Positions 12,410-21,681 of a stretch of DNA of 64,000 nucleotides are shown here, one piece after another. The first letter of the stretch is position 1. Every line of letters begins with the position of its first letter. The stretch covers positions 1,075,001-1,139,000 of the forward strand of contig NZ_CP048635.1 in NCBI RefSeq assembly GCF_010669145.1, written 5' to 3'. The notes beneath the pieces are model-generated. The model did no database searches. It was not told where the DNA came from and saw only the letters and a program-made list of their open reading frames with translations. Made by a program: the position numbers and the translations under genes. Source of the stretch: Rhizobium oryzihabitans. Lineage in GTDB: Bacteria > Pseudomonadota > Alphaproteobacteria > Rhizobiales > Rhizobiaceae.

Positions 12410-14074
12410 ATGTCTGTTAAAAACGGGACTATTCATCGCCTCTCCATTGTCACAGCTTTTGCGATCGCCGGGTTTGCTGCTTCAAACGCACGGGCGGAAC
12501 ATTGGTCCATCGACGGTCAAAACCTGACCGTGGAACAGGTCGTCGGCCTGGCGCGGGACGGCAACGCCAAAATTACTCTCACCGAGAGCGCGGGCAAACG
12601 GATCGCCGAAGGCTTCGATCTGGTGATGGAGGCCGCCCTGCAAGGTAAGGCGGTCTATGGCCTCACGGTCGGCGTTGGCTGGAACAAGGATCGCCCAGTT
12701 TTCGCGATGAAGGACGGCAAGCGCGTGCTGGACGACGATCTGCTGAAACTGTCACGTGCTTTCAATTCGACATCCCTGCGCGCGCATGGCGCAGGCGTGG
12801 GCGAGCCGATGGCGGTCGAGGCCGTGAGGGCGGGCATGGCGATCCGTCTAAACCAGATTGCAACCGGCCGAACCGGCGTTCAGAGTGCTGTCGCGGAAAT
12901 GTATCGACATTTTCTGGAGCAGGGGATTACCCCGGTCGTTCCTTCACGCGGTTCTGTGGGCGAGGCGGATATCACCCTTGCCTCCCATATCGGTCTGGCG
13001 ATGGTCGGCGAGGGGGAGGTCTTCATGAAAGGCAATCGCATTCCCGCAGCGCGTGCCTTGGCAGAGGCCGGCATCGCTCCGCTCGAACCGGTTGGCAAGG
13101 ATTTCCTTTCGATCCTCAGCACGAATGCGCTGACCGCCGGGCAGGCTGCCCTGCTGGCGCACGACACGGCGGGTTATCTCCAAAAGGAAGCGGTAGTCTT
13201 TGGTTTGGCACTGGAAGGTTTTAACGGCAATGTCGCCCCTTTCCTCGCGGCGACGAACGAGTTGCGCCCCTTTGCCGAAAACACATCCGGGGCACTGATG
13301 GTTCGCTCTGCCCTTGACGGCAGCTATCTCTGGTCGCCCGCGAAGGATCGGGCGCTGCAGGACCCACTGTCTTATCGCACTATGGCCTATGTGCTTGGCG
13401 GAGCCGAAATTGCAACGCAGGATTTGACCAAGGCGCTGGAAATCCAGATCAATCACAGTGATGACAATCCGGGCGTGGTTGCGGGAGCCTCGGACGACAA
13501 GGCTTCCGGACAGGTCTCCCAGTATTTTATCGAGGGCGAAGTATCGGGAGCGATCTATCCGAGTGCGGGTTTTGAGATGTTGCCGGTGGCCTCGAGGGTT
13601 GAAACACTGAACACGGCACTGGTGCGTCTGTCGCAGGCCATTACGATGCAGACGATCCGCTTCGAAAACCCGGACATGACGCATCTTTCGCGGTTCCTTG
13701 CTGCTGAAACCAATCAAGGACATGCGTTTGGTGCGATCCAGAAGCCGCTCGTCGCGCTTCTCGCCGAAAACCAGCAGATCGGCGCGCAGGCTCCCGTCGG
13801 CTCGATTGCGATGGCAGGAAATATCGAGGATCTGGACAGCCACGCACCGCTTTCGGTCGCCAATCTCAGCCGAATTCTGGATAATCTTTACTGGATGTCC
13901 TCGATCCAGTTGCTACATGCGGCGCAAGCCGTTGATCTGCGCAAACCCGGGCAGTTGGGGGCGGGAACAAAAGCGCTGTTTGAAGATTATCGCCGCAATG
14001 TGCCCTTTGTGGCGGTGGACCGAATATATAGCAATGATTTCAGTACGGGTTATCGGTTTCTCAAGGCCCGTTGA
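12410..14074 (+). CDS. Exported MIO-less ammonia-lyase-fold enzyme, likely ergothionase
   Basis: A 554-residue homologue of histidine/phenylalanine ammonia-lyases. The first 29 residues form a signal peptide ending in ARA, so the mature protein should be periplasmic. The loop tyrosine (Y83 in VYGLTVGVG) and the QDPLSYR arginine are kept, but the GSVG-ASG-D motif whose ASG forms the MIO cofactor reads GSVG-EAD-I (181-188), one residue shorter. Without MIO the enzyme cannot act like HutH. Ergothionase, which eliminates trimethylamine from ergothioneine, is a known MIO-free member of this fold, and the neighbouring genes supply every later step of that pathway. Export of the enzyme is unusual for the family. 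Confidence 0.8.
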   Translation: MSVKNGTIHRLSIVTAFAIAGFAASNARAEHWSIDGQNLTVEQVVGLARDGNAKITLTESAGKRIAEGFDLVMEAALQGKAVYGLTVGVGWNKDRPVFAMKDGKRVLDDDLLKLSRAFNSTSLRAHGAGVGEPMAVEAVRAGMAIRLNQIATGRTGVQSAVAEMYRHFLEQGITPVVPSRGSVGEADITLASHIGLAMVGEGEVFMKGNRIPAARALAEAGIAPLEPVGKDFLSILSTNALTAGQAALLAHDTAGYLQKEAVVFGLALEGFNGNVAPFLAATNELRPFAENTSGALMVRSALDGSYLWSPAKDRALQDPLSYRTMAYVLGGAEIATQDLTKALEIQINHSDDNPGVVAGASDDKASGQVSQYFIEGEVSGAIYPSAGFEMLPVASRVETLNTALVRLSQAITMQTIRFENPDMTHLSRFLAAETNQGHAFGAIQKPLVALLAENQQIGAQAPVGSIAMAGNIEDLDSHAPLSVANLSRILDNLYWMSSIQLLHAAQAVDLRKPGQLGAGTKALFEDYRRNVPFVAVDRIYSNDFSTGYRFLKAR

Positions 14075-14244
14075 GCGGTTGTTATATTGGTGTTGAACAG
14101 ATGAGAGGACCGATGTCTTCGGTTCCGTTTCGCAAAGCAAAGACTTGATGCTTGCGGCACGGCCCGAAGACCTCGGCACCCTATTCGTCAGGAACGCTGT
14201 ATGGGATGCGTGCTTCCGGTTGGTCTCGTCGGTATCGGACTAAT

Positions 14245-15854
14245 CTATCGTGCCACCTCTGCCGAAAACGCGGATTTGATCAGTGTTTTGGTATATTCAG
14301 CCGTAGGCCTGTCGAATATCGCGTCCGTTTCTCCCTCCTCGACAATCTTCCCGTTTTTCATGACGATGACGTAATCCGAAATGGCCTTGATCACGGAAAG
14401 GTCGTGGCTGATGAAGATGTAGGAAAGGCCATGTGTCTTCTGCAAACCACGCAGCAGGTCGATAACTTGTCCCTGAACGGATCGGTCCAGCGCAGATGTG
14501 GGTTCGTCGAGAATGACGACATCCGGCTTGAGGATGATCGCGCGGGCAATTGCGATACGCTGACGTTGTCCGCCTGAAAACTCGTGCGGGTAGCGGTTGC
14601 GGGCAGCGGGGTCTAGGCCGACTTCTTTCAGAGCGGCGATTGCCCGCTCGTCTCGCTCTGCGCGGCTGAGCTGTGGCTCGTGCACAAAAAGGCCCTCAGT
14701 GATGATCTCTCCAACAGTCTGTCTTGGCGAAAGAGATCCATAGGGATCCTGAAACACAAGCTGCAGCTGCCGCCGCAAGGGCCTCATTGCCTTACGATCA
14801 AGTCCGGTGATTTCCGTCTTGCCGAAGAAAATCTGGCCTTTTGACGGTGCCAGGCGAAGAAGTGCACGACCGAGCGTGGATTTGCCTGATCCGGATTCAC
14901 CGACGATGCCGATGGTCTGCCCTTGATGAAGGCTGACATTGACGCCGTCCACGGCGCGAAACTCCCGCGACTTCGACAGGAATCCGCCCGGAATCACATA
15001 ATCAATCGTCACGTTCTGGCCAGCGAGAACGACCGGCTTCGCTTCACCGACAGGCGGCTTGTGCCCGCTGGGCTCGGCATCGAGAAGCATCTTGGTATAG
15101 TCCGCCTGCGGGCGTTCGAAGATGTCTTCCGTTGTACCGGCTTCAACGATCTCGCCGCGGCGCATTACCGCAACACGATCGGCAAAATGCCTGACCACAC
15201 CCAGATCGTGCGTGATCAACACCACGGCCATGCCGAAGCGTCGCTGCAATGACTTCAGAAGATCGAGAATCTGCGCCTGGATTGTCACGTCGAGCGCGGT
15301 GGTTGGTTCATCCGCGATCAGAATATCGGGCTCGTTTGCCAGTGCCATGGCGATCATGACGCGCTGGCGCTGTCCCCGGAAAGCTCATGCGGATAGCTGT
15401 CGATGCGCCGCTCCGGCTCCGGAATCCCCACGAGCTTCAGAAGTTCGAGAACGCGTGCCCGCGCTTCCTTCTTGCTACCGCCCCGGTGGTGGACGATGGG
15501 TTCCGCGATCTGCGCGCCGATCCTGTAAAGCGGATCGAGCGAGGTCATCGGCTCCTGGAAAATCATGGTGATTTTCGCGCCACGAATAGTGTTCAGTTCG
15601 TTGACCGGCAGGTTTATCAACTCACGTCCACGATATTTGGCAGAACCCTGGATGACGCCGTTGGAGGAGAGCAGTCCCATGATGCCCATCATGGTCTGGC
15701 TTTTGCCGGAGCCGGATTCTCCGACAACGGCAAGCGTTTCCCCCTGTTTGACATCGAGATCGATGCCTTTGACGGCGTTCACCGTGCCGTCCGGCGTCGT
15801 GAAATCGACCTTGAGATTGCGGACAGTGAGGATGGTTTCAGATGTCGTATTCAT
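14245..15854 (-). CDS. Dual ATPase of an oligopeptide/dipeptide ABC transporter (frameshifted)
   Basis: Two ABC ATPase domains fused in one chain (repaired length about 536), energising peptide-type uptake. Both Walker A motifs (GESGSGKS) are seen, and the C-terminal half has an intact signature FSGGQRQR and Walker [13 protein letters not shown]. The first signature is broken: the frame reads [12 protein letters not shown] and stops, while [18 protein letters not shown] would be restored by one more base in the CCCC run at 15374-15377 (plus strand). ATG at 15854 lies 1 base after the permease stop. It forms an operon with two permeases and a binding protein. Confidence 0.85.
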
Positions 15855-15855
15855 G

Positions 15856-16986
15856 TCAACGATCCTTGGGATCGAGTGCATCACGCAACCCGTCGCCCAC
15901 AAAATTGAGCGAGAACAGGGTCAGCACGAAGAAGATTGCCGGAAATATCAATAGCCACGGGGCTGATTGGATATTGTTCGCGCCTTCGGAAATCAGCGCT
16001 CCCCAACTCGTCAGTGGCGCCTGCACGCCAAGCCCGAGGAAGGAGAGGAAACTTTCCAGAAGAATGACTTTGGGTACGACAACCGTGACGAACACGACGA
16101 CGGGGCCGATCGTATTCGGAATGATGTGGCGGCGGATGATCTGCCAGTCGGTCAGGCCCAAAGCCTGGGCCGCACCCACGAATTCCCGCCGTTTCAGGGC
16201 AAGTGTCTGGCCACGCACGATACGGGCCATATCCAGCCACTCCACCGCACCGATGACCAGGAAGATCAGGATGAAGCTGCGCCCGAAAAAGACCACGAGA
16301 ACGACGACCAGGAAGACGAAGGGGAGCGAATAGAGGATTTCGACGAAACGCATCATCACATTGTCGACGCGCCCACCGATGTAGCCCGCCGTTGCGCCGT
16401 AAAGAACGCCGATGCCGAGCGAAACGAGACTGGCGAGAACGCCGACGGCGATGGAGATCTGACCGCCCAGCATGACGCGAGCCAGCATATCGCGACCGTT
16501 GGAATCCGTGCCGAAGAAGAAGTATTCGCGATTGACATCGCCTTCCAGCTTCAGCGTTCGACCATCATCTTCCGTTGCAACGACCTTCGTGTTTTCGAAT
16601 TCGTTGGCGCGGTCGAAATACCGTGTCGTGCGCGGGTCGATCGGGTCGCTGGATGTGACGGTTGCCGTGAAGGTCTGGCCTTCGACGTAAAACTCCTTCA
16701 GCTCCACGCGGGCGCGGCCTGCCACACCTTCCATGACGCTCTGGAGATTGTTGACGTCCGGCCGCGGCTCAAGGCTTGGTGCGACGGAGACATAGGACGA
16801 AAACACCTGATCATAGGTGTGTGAAAGGAAATGCGGGCCGATAAACGAGAAAAGCGTGATCAGCACGAGCATGATGGAGCCAGCCATGGCGGCTTTGTTT
16901 CGTCTGAAACGCATGGCGGCAAGCTGGAACAGGCTTCGGCTTTTCACCGATGGTTGAGGGGCGATATTGCCGGAGATATCAGTCAT
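15856..16986 (-). CDS. oppC: Peptide-type ABC transporter permease (OppC-like)
   Basis: A 376-residue inner-membrane permease with the N-terminal OppC extension (FRRNKAAMAG) and the EAA-type loop (EFVGAAQALGLTDWQIIRRH) that contacts the ATPase. A long soluble insert after the first helix is longer than in many OppC proteins. ATG at 16986 overlaps the end of the other permease by 8 bases, which supports it over the upstream ATG at 17130. Substrate is not readable from sequence. Confidence 0.88.
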   Translation of the reverse strand: MTDISGNIAPQPSVKSRSLFQLAAMRFRRNKAAMAGSIMLVLITLFSFIGPHFLSHTYDQVFSSYVSVAPSLEPRPDVNNLQSVMEGVAGRARVELKEFYVEGQTFTATVTSSDPIDPRTTRYFDRANEFENTKVVATEDDGRTLKLEGDVNREYFFFGTDSNGRDMLARVMLGGQISIAVGVLASLVSLGIGVLYGATAGYIGGRVDNVMMRFVEILYSLPFVFLVVVLVVFFGRSFILIFLVIGAVEWLDMARIVRGQTLALKRREFVGAAQALGLTDWQIIRRHIIPNTIGPVVVFVTVVVPKVILLESFLSFLGLGVQAPLTSWGALISEGANNIQSAPWLLIFPAIFFVLTLFSLNFVGDGLRDALDPKDR

Positions 16987-17902
16987 GTCTGACCCTCGGA
17001 TCGAGCAGGCCGTAGAGAATATCGACCACGAGATTGAACAGGATGACAAAAATGGCGATGAGAACGACCGTTCCCATGACCAGCGTGTAGTCACGATTGA
17101 TGGCACCAAGAACGAAGTAGCGACCGACACCCGGGATAGTGAAGATCGTCTCGATGACCGCCGAACCCGTCAACAGAGCTGCGGCACAAGGCGCGAGATA
17201 GGAAACGACCGGCAGCATTGCCGCGCGCATGGCGTGAAACACCACCACGCTGCGGGCTGGAAGGCCATAAGCCCTGGCGGTGCGGATATGGTCCATCCGC
17301 AGCGCCTCGATCATTGCGCCGCGTGTCAGACGCGCGATGACGGCGAGCTGTGGCAAAGCGAGCGCGATCATCGGAAGAATGAGATATCGCAGCGATCCAT
17401 CACCCCAGCTGCCGGCGGGCAGGAGCCCGAGCAACACGGCGAAGATCAGTGTGAGGACAGGCGCGACAACGAAGTTCGGTACGGTGATGCCGACGGTCGA
17501 GATGGACATGATCGAGAAATCGAAGGCGCTATTCTGCCTGAGTGCGGCAAAGGTGCCGGCAAGAACACCGCCGACCAGCGCCAGCAGAAGAGCATAACAA
17601 CCGAGCTCCAGCGAATAAGGCAGACCCTTGCCGATCAATTGCGCGACGGTGTTGTCCTTGTAGATGTAGCTCGGGCCGAAATCGCCGGTGACGGCATTGC
17701 CGAGATAGATGAGGTACTGGCGCCACAATGGCTCATCCAGATGATAGGTTCTCATCAGGTTTTCCATGGTCTGCGGCGGCAGGGGGCGTTCGAGGTTGAA
17801 CGGACCGCCCGGTGCAAAACGCATCAGGAAAAACGAAATCGTGACGACGATAAACAACGTCGGCACGGCGCTCGCCAAACGGCGCAGGATAAACGAGATC
17901 AT
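16979..17902 (-). CDS. oppB: Peptide-type ABC transporter permease (OppB-like)
   Basis: A 307-residue permease starting MISFILRRLASAVPTLFIV, typical of OppB/DppB, with about six membrane helices and the loop ALRMDHIRTARAYGLPARSV that docks with the ATPase. It lies 55 bases after the binding-protein gene and overlaps oppC, so the four genes are one operon running leftward. Confidence 0.9.
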   Translation of the reverse strand: MISFILRRLASAVPTLFIVVTISFFLMRFAPGGPFNLERPLPPQTMENLMRTYHLDEPLWRQYLIYLGNAVTGDFGPSYIYKDNTVAQLIGKGLPYSLELGCYALLLALVGGVLAGTFAALRQNSAFDFSIMSISTVGITVPNFVVAPVLTLIFAVLLGLLPAGSWGDGSLRYLILPMIALALPQLAVIARLTRGAMIEALRMDHIRTARAYGLPARSVVVFHAMRAAMLPVVSYLAPCAAALLTGSAVIETIFTIPGVGRYFVLGAINRDYTLVMGTVVLIAIFVILFNLVVDILYGLLDPRVRHD

Positions 17903-17957
17903 GATTTTTCAGGCTCCCCGCATGGCACGGTGGTGTCAGCCACCGTGCCAGCACTGC

Positions 17958-19552
17958 TTATTCGGAAACGCTCAGGAAGCGGCTGAGGTGTTCGTTAGCA
18001 GCATTGTCTTCCCAACCCTTCACGCGGTTGGAAACCAGCCACAGGTCTGCCTGCGTCAGAAGCGGAGCGACCGGCTGTTCTTTCATGAGGATGGTTTCTG
18101 CCTCATGCAGCAGCTTGGAGCGAGCTGCCGGATCCTTTTCGTCATATGACTTCTGCATCAGCGCGTCATATTCGGCATTGTTGAACTTCGAATAGTTGAA
18201 GGTCTTGTTGGAGGATATGGAAAGGGCGAGGAAGTTTTCCGCATCCGCATAGTCGGCAACCCACCCGGCACGCGCCACGTTGAACTTGCCGCCTTCCTGG
18301 AGATAGCCATAGTGCGAGGCGACGTCGAGGTTCACCAGCGATACCTTCGCGCCAAAGGTGTTCTTCCACATATCCGCGATAGCCGTTGCGACGCGTTCGT
18401 GGTTCGGGTTGGTGTTGTAGCGGATTTCGATGGAAAGCGGCTTGCCGCCCTCACCGTAACCGGCTTCCTTCATCAGCTTGAGGGCCTCGTCTTCACGATC
18501 AAGCTGCGACAGCGTGGCAAAATCGGCTTTTGCGGGTTCACCGTAGGAGTCCATGCCCGGGGAACCATGGAATAGGCGGGAACCTGCGAACCGCTGTAGA
18601 TTTCCTTGGCAAGGAAATCGCGGTCGACTGCCATGGACAGAGCCTGGCGGACACGGACATCGTCATACGGCGCTTCGCGTGTGTCGAAGGTGTAATAATA
18701 GGTCGCAAGCGTCGGCGAAACGTGAACCTGTTCGCCATAGGACTTGCGCAGACGGTCGATCTGGTCCGCGGAAAAATTATACGCGAGGTCCATTTCCTTG
18801 GCTTCGAAACGACGGACGGATGCGGCCTGATCATCGATCGGGTAGAAAATGACCTTGTCGATCTTGGTGTTCGATGCGTCCCAGAAGCTGGTGTTCTTGA
18901 CGACCGTCAAGCTGTCATTGGGAACATGCGCTTCGAGCTTGTAAGCACCGTTCGAGACCATGACGCCCGGCTTTACGAAGTCGGTGCCGTTCTTTTCGTA
19001 ACTTGCCTTCGAAATTGGCAGAGCCGCCTGGTGAGCGAGGAGCTCAACGAAGAAAGGTGTCGGGCGCTCAAGCGTGATCTCAAGGGTCTTGTCATCCACC
19101 GCCTTGACGCCAAGCTGGTCAACCGGCGTTTCGCCCTTGTTGATCTTTTCGGCGTTCTTGATCGGGTAGAGAATATTCGCATATTTGGCTGCGGTCTTCG
19201 GGTCTTCGACGCGCTGGTAGGAGAAAACAAAATCTCCAGCCGTTACCGGCGTGCCATCCGACCACTTTGCATCCGCACGCAGTTTGAACGTGTAAACGGT
19301 GCCATCCTCAGAAAGCGTCCAGCTTTCTGCCGTCCCGGGAATGATCTTGCCGGCGGCATCGTAAATGGTGAGACCTTCATAAAGGTCTTTCAGGATAAAA
19401 GCTTCGATGTTGATGGAGGTCTGCGCCTGATCGAGCGTCTGCGGTTCCCCGGCATTGCCACGATGCAGAACTGTTTCTGCAAATGCGGAACTGGCGCCAA
19501 TCAGAAGCGATCCCACCAGCAGGGTGGCGCGAGTTGTTGCTGTTATCGACAT
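17958..19552 (-). CDS. oppA: Periplasmic oligopeptide-binding protein (OppA-like, frameshifted)
   Basis: Substrate-binding protein of the ABC operon, family 5, repaired length about 531 residues. A signal peptide is seen at residues 1-24 (ending SSAFA) and the body has the OppA pattern AKWSDGTPVTAGDFVFSYQR. The frame breaks at plus-strand 18556-18562 (CCCGGGG): one extra base turns VPRAWTPT into VPPGMDSYG, the usual VPPG motif of this family, and joins the second half without loss. It is the first gene of the operon. The true ligand is unknown; an uptake role for a sulfur- or histidine-derived compound cannot be judged. Confidence 0.85.
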
Positions 19553-20038
19553 TGTTTTCTCTCCCCGTGAGTATTTTGAGTCCACAAACAAGGCCAAATT
19601 GCTCCGAAGTGCAACCACAATAAATTGTGAGTTCATGCGCAACCATGACTTTCAGTTTGGCGGACGTGCCCGGCATCCCAAGCTTGAGTCGGCGGTTCCG
19701 GGGAAGTGCGGTTGCGGACGGGGAGACGGGCGCAATCGGCTCGTTCCAGACGATCATGATTGATCTCAATCAGTTAATTCGCAATCACCGTGCCCGCTCT
19801 GATCCGATCTGTCGTGCTTACAAAGGGAAGCCGCTTGCGTCGTGGCCATCCGTTCTGACCATCGCTGGCTATTGCCGATAGTGTCAAAAAACTCGTGGAT
19901 TGACAGCCGATACCCCTGTTTCGGTCCTGCGCCATGCGCCCTTTACCGAAGTGTAAGTTCCGGCCGAGACCGTCGTAAGCTGGGGCGCTCATATTCCCGC
20001 CAGGTGCACCATTCCGGTTCGCCCGATTGGAGTAGATC
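19553..20038. other. Divergent intergenic region (oppA / PepSY)
   Basis: 486 bases between the leftward opp operon and the rightward PepSY gene. It must hold both promoters. The only clear element found is the 19-bp motif at 19945-19963, listed separately. No gene or RNA was recognised. Confidence 0.5.
19945..19963 (+). promoter_or_regulatory. Putative response-regulator site, copy 1
   Basis: ACCGAAGTGTAAGTTCCGG, 76 bases before the PepSY gene. It matches the reverse complement of 21904-21922 at 17 of 19 positions. A further GTAAG lies 22 bases downstream (19975-19979), the two-turn spacing of direct repeats bound by OmpR-class regulators. The nearby two-component system is the natural candidate to bind it. 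Confidence 0.5.
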
Positions 20039-20410
20039 ATGACCAGATACAAATCCCTCGTCACGGCAATGGCTGCCATCATCGCCGTAGGTACCTTCGC
20101 GCCATTGACCGTCCTTCCTGCCGCGATGGCTGCTGAACACCAGAACGGGGCGGATGATTCCGCCGAATTTGCCAAGTTGAATGGCGCGAAACTTAACCTT
20201 GCGGACGCCATCGGCGCGGCCGAAAAGTCCATTGGTGGCAAGGCGGTCAACGCCGCACTCGACAACGAACAGGCTGATGCCGTTTTTGAAGTCGAACTGA
20301 TGACGGCCGATGGATCGAAGAGCGTTTCGGTCGATGCGATGACTGGCAAGGTCAATCCGGTCGCGGATGATGCCAAGGGCGAGAACGGCGGCGAAAACGA
20401 CGTTGAATAG
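20039..20410 (+). CDS. Exported PepSY-domain protein
   Basis: 123 residues: a signal peptide of about 31 residues (ending AAMAA) and a single PepSY-like domain with the pattern AIGAAEKSIGGKAV... FEVELMTADGSKSVSVDAMTG. PepSY proteins are small periplasmic proteins often placed next to two-component systems or iron/redox genes; their exact function is unsettled. It is followed by a strong terminator and preceded by the shared 19-bp motif. Confidence 0.8.
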   Translation: MTRYKSLVTAMAAIIAVGTFAPLTVLPAAMAAEHQNGADDSAEFAKLNGAKLNLADAIGAAEKSIGGKAVNAALDNEQADAVFEVELMTADGSKSVSVDAMTGKVNPVADDAKGENGGENDVE

Positions 20411-20451
20411 TCGCCGGTGATATGACGGTATTCCACCTGAATTCAAAAAAA

Positions 20452-20480
20452 GCCTCCGCAAGAAATTGCGGAGGCCTTTT
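20452..20480. terminator. Bidirectional terminator between PepSY and COG4705 genes
   Basis: A perfect 10-bp stem GCCTCCGCAA (20452-20461)/TTGCGGAGGC (20466-20475) with a GAAA loop, preceded by seven A and followed by CTTTT. It can end transcription from both convergent genes. Confidence 0.85.
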
Positions 20481-20603
20481 GTTGGGCGGCGTGTACCGTT
20501 CCCGGCCATGCACCGGTCATGGAAAAGGCCTCCTCGGTATTTCCGGGAAGGCCTTCCAAAAGTGTCGTCGCGGTTGAACGTAATGGCAGCGTACCAATCG
20601 TCG

Positions 20604-21389
20604 TTAATTTTGCTCACCCTGCAACGCCACCGGGCTCGGGGTCGGCTTGAGCGTCAGGTAGCAGACCAGAGCGATGATGACGGCGAGGAAGATGAAGCTG
20701 GTCACGATGGTGCCGAAACCGAGGCCGCCATAATCGACTGGCTGCGACAACAGGTCGCCGAAGGATGCGCCGAGCGGGCGGGTGAAGATATAGGCCAGCC
20801 AGAACGCCAGGATCGCATCCATCTTCAGGAAGTAATAGGCCGCCGCGATCGCGGCGATGACGGCCCCGAACAGGATACCGGTCGTCAGGTAGCCAAGTGC
20901 GAAAACCTCGGCCACAAGGTCGCCGGCGGCCGTTCCGAGCGCGAAGGTGAAAAGGATGGCGAGCCAGTAGAATCCTTCCCGGCGTGCCGTGAAGATTGAG
21001 TGGATCGACAGCGTCTTTTCCGCCCCGTACCAGATGGCAAAGGTTGCGGCCAGGGCCAGCGTGAAACCGATCGCGGTGGTTTCCAGTGCGACGCCGAAAT
21101 TATCGACGAGGTTGTCCGTCACAAGCGTGCCGACAATGCTGATCAGAACCACCGCCGTCCAATAGACGCCCGGCACATAACGTTTCTGCGCAAACTGGAA
21201 CCGGAGCGCGACAATGAGGATGGCCGTCATCAAAATGGAGGTGACCGTCAGGCCGAAACCCAGGTTGACCGCCAGATAGTCCGCAGCGGTTTCGCCCATG
21301 GTGACGGCCATGAGCTTGATGAGCCAGAATTCCACGGTGACTTCGGGAACCCGGTTTTCCGGAATGGAAGGGGAAGCGGTTTGTGTCAT
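20604..21389 (-). CDS. COG4705-type integral membrane protein
   Basis: 261 residues with about eight membrane helices. A weak internal repeat is visible: a small-residue/acidic pattern recurs in helices (VTMGETAADY near residue 31, LGTAAGDLVAE near 151, GASFGDLLSQP near 208). This matches the COG4705 family of unknown function. ATG at 21389 is 28 bases after the small exported protein gene, so the two are probably one leftward transcript. Repeated acidic residues in membrane helices suggest a cation-handling role, but that is only a guess. Confidence 0.75.
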   Translation of the reverse strand: MTQTASPSIPENRVPEVTVEFWLIKLMAVTMGETAADYLAVNLGFGLTVTSILMTAILIVALRFQFAQKRYVPGVYWTAVVLISIVGTLVTDNLVDNFGVALETTAIGFTLALAATFAIWYGAEKTLSIHSIFTARREGFYWLAILFTFALGTAAGDLVAEVFALGYLTTGILFGAVIAAIAAAYYFLKMDAILAFWLAYIFTRPLGASFGDLLSQPVDYGGLGFGTIVTSFIFLAVIIALVCYLTLKPTPSPVALQGEQN

Positions 21390-21417
21390 CGTCGTACTCC
21401 GATCAAACGTGGACGGG

Positions 21418-21681
21418 TTACTTGCCCATGACGGTCATGGCTTCTTTCAGGAAGCCGTCGGAACGGGCATCGTCATCGGCGTTGCAGCGTTCGACGGCTT
21501 TTGTTTCCAGCTCGTTGACCTTGGCCATGTCAGCTTCGCTCAGCGTTGCTTTTGCCTTGGCTGCACGCATGTCCTTCAGCATTTCCTCGCAGGGGACATT
21601 GGCTGCGTGCGCGCTGGAAACGGAAAGCGATACGCCGGCGATGCTGGTGAGGAGCGCAGTGGCGAAAAAGACTTTTTTCAT
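21418..21681 (-). CDS. Small exported protein of unknown function
   Basis: 87 residues with a clear signal peptide (MKKVFFATALLTSIAGVSLS, cleavage near SAHA at 25) and a short helical mature part containing two cysteines (PCEEML and ERCNADDD). The ATG at 21681 has typical signal-peptide context; the upstream part of the long frame does not look coded. It precedes the COG4705 gene by 28 bases. No family recognised. Confidence 0.7.
   Translation of the reverse strand: MKKVFFATALLTSIAGVSLSVSSAHAANVPCEEMLKDMRAAKAKATLSEADMAKVNELETKAVERCNADDDARSDGFLKEAMTVMGK

Noticed and set aside
5481..14074. Reading the cluster as ordinary histidine (hut) or allantoin catabolism
   Set aside because: The lyase lacks the MIO triad needed for histidine ammonia-lyase, no imidazolonepropionase or formiminoglutamate enzyme is present, and a desulfurase-family gene would have no role in either route.
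14075..14244. Terminator between the lyase and the ABC ATPase genes
   Set aside because: Only a five-base stem (ACCGA/TCGGT) without a T run was found, too weak to call.
15374..15377. Programmed frameshifting in the ABC ATPase, or two separate half-proteins
   Set aside because: No slippery heptamer with a downstream structure was seen, and six other genes show the same one-base loss in G/C runs.
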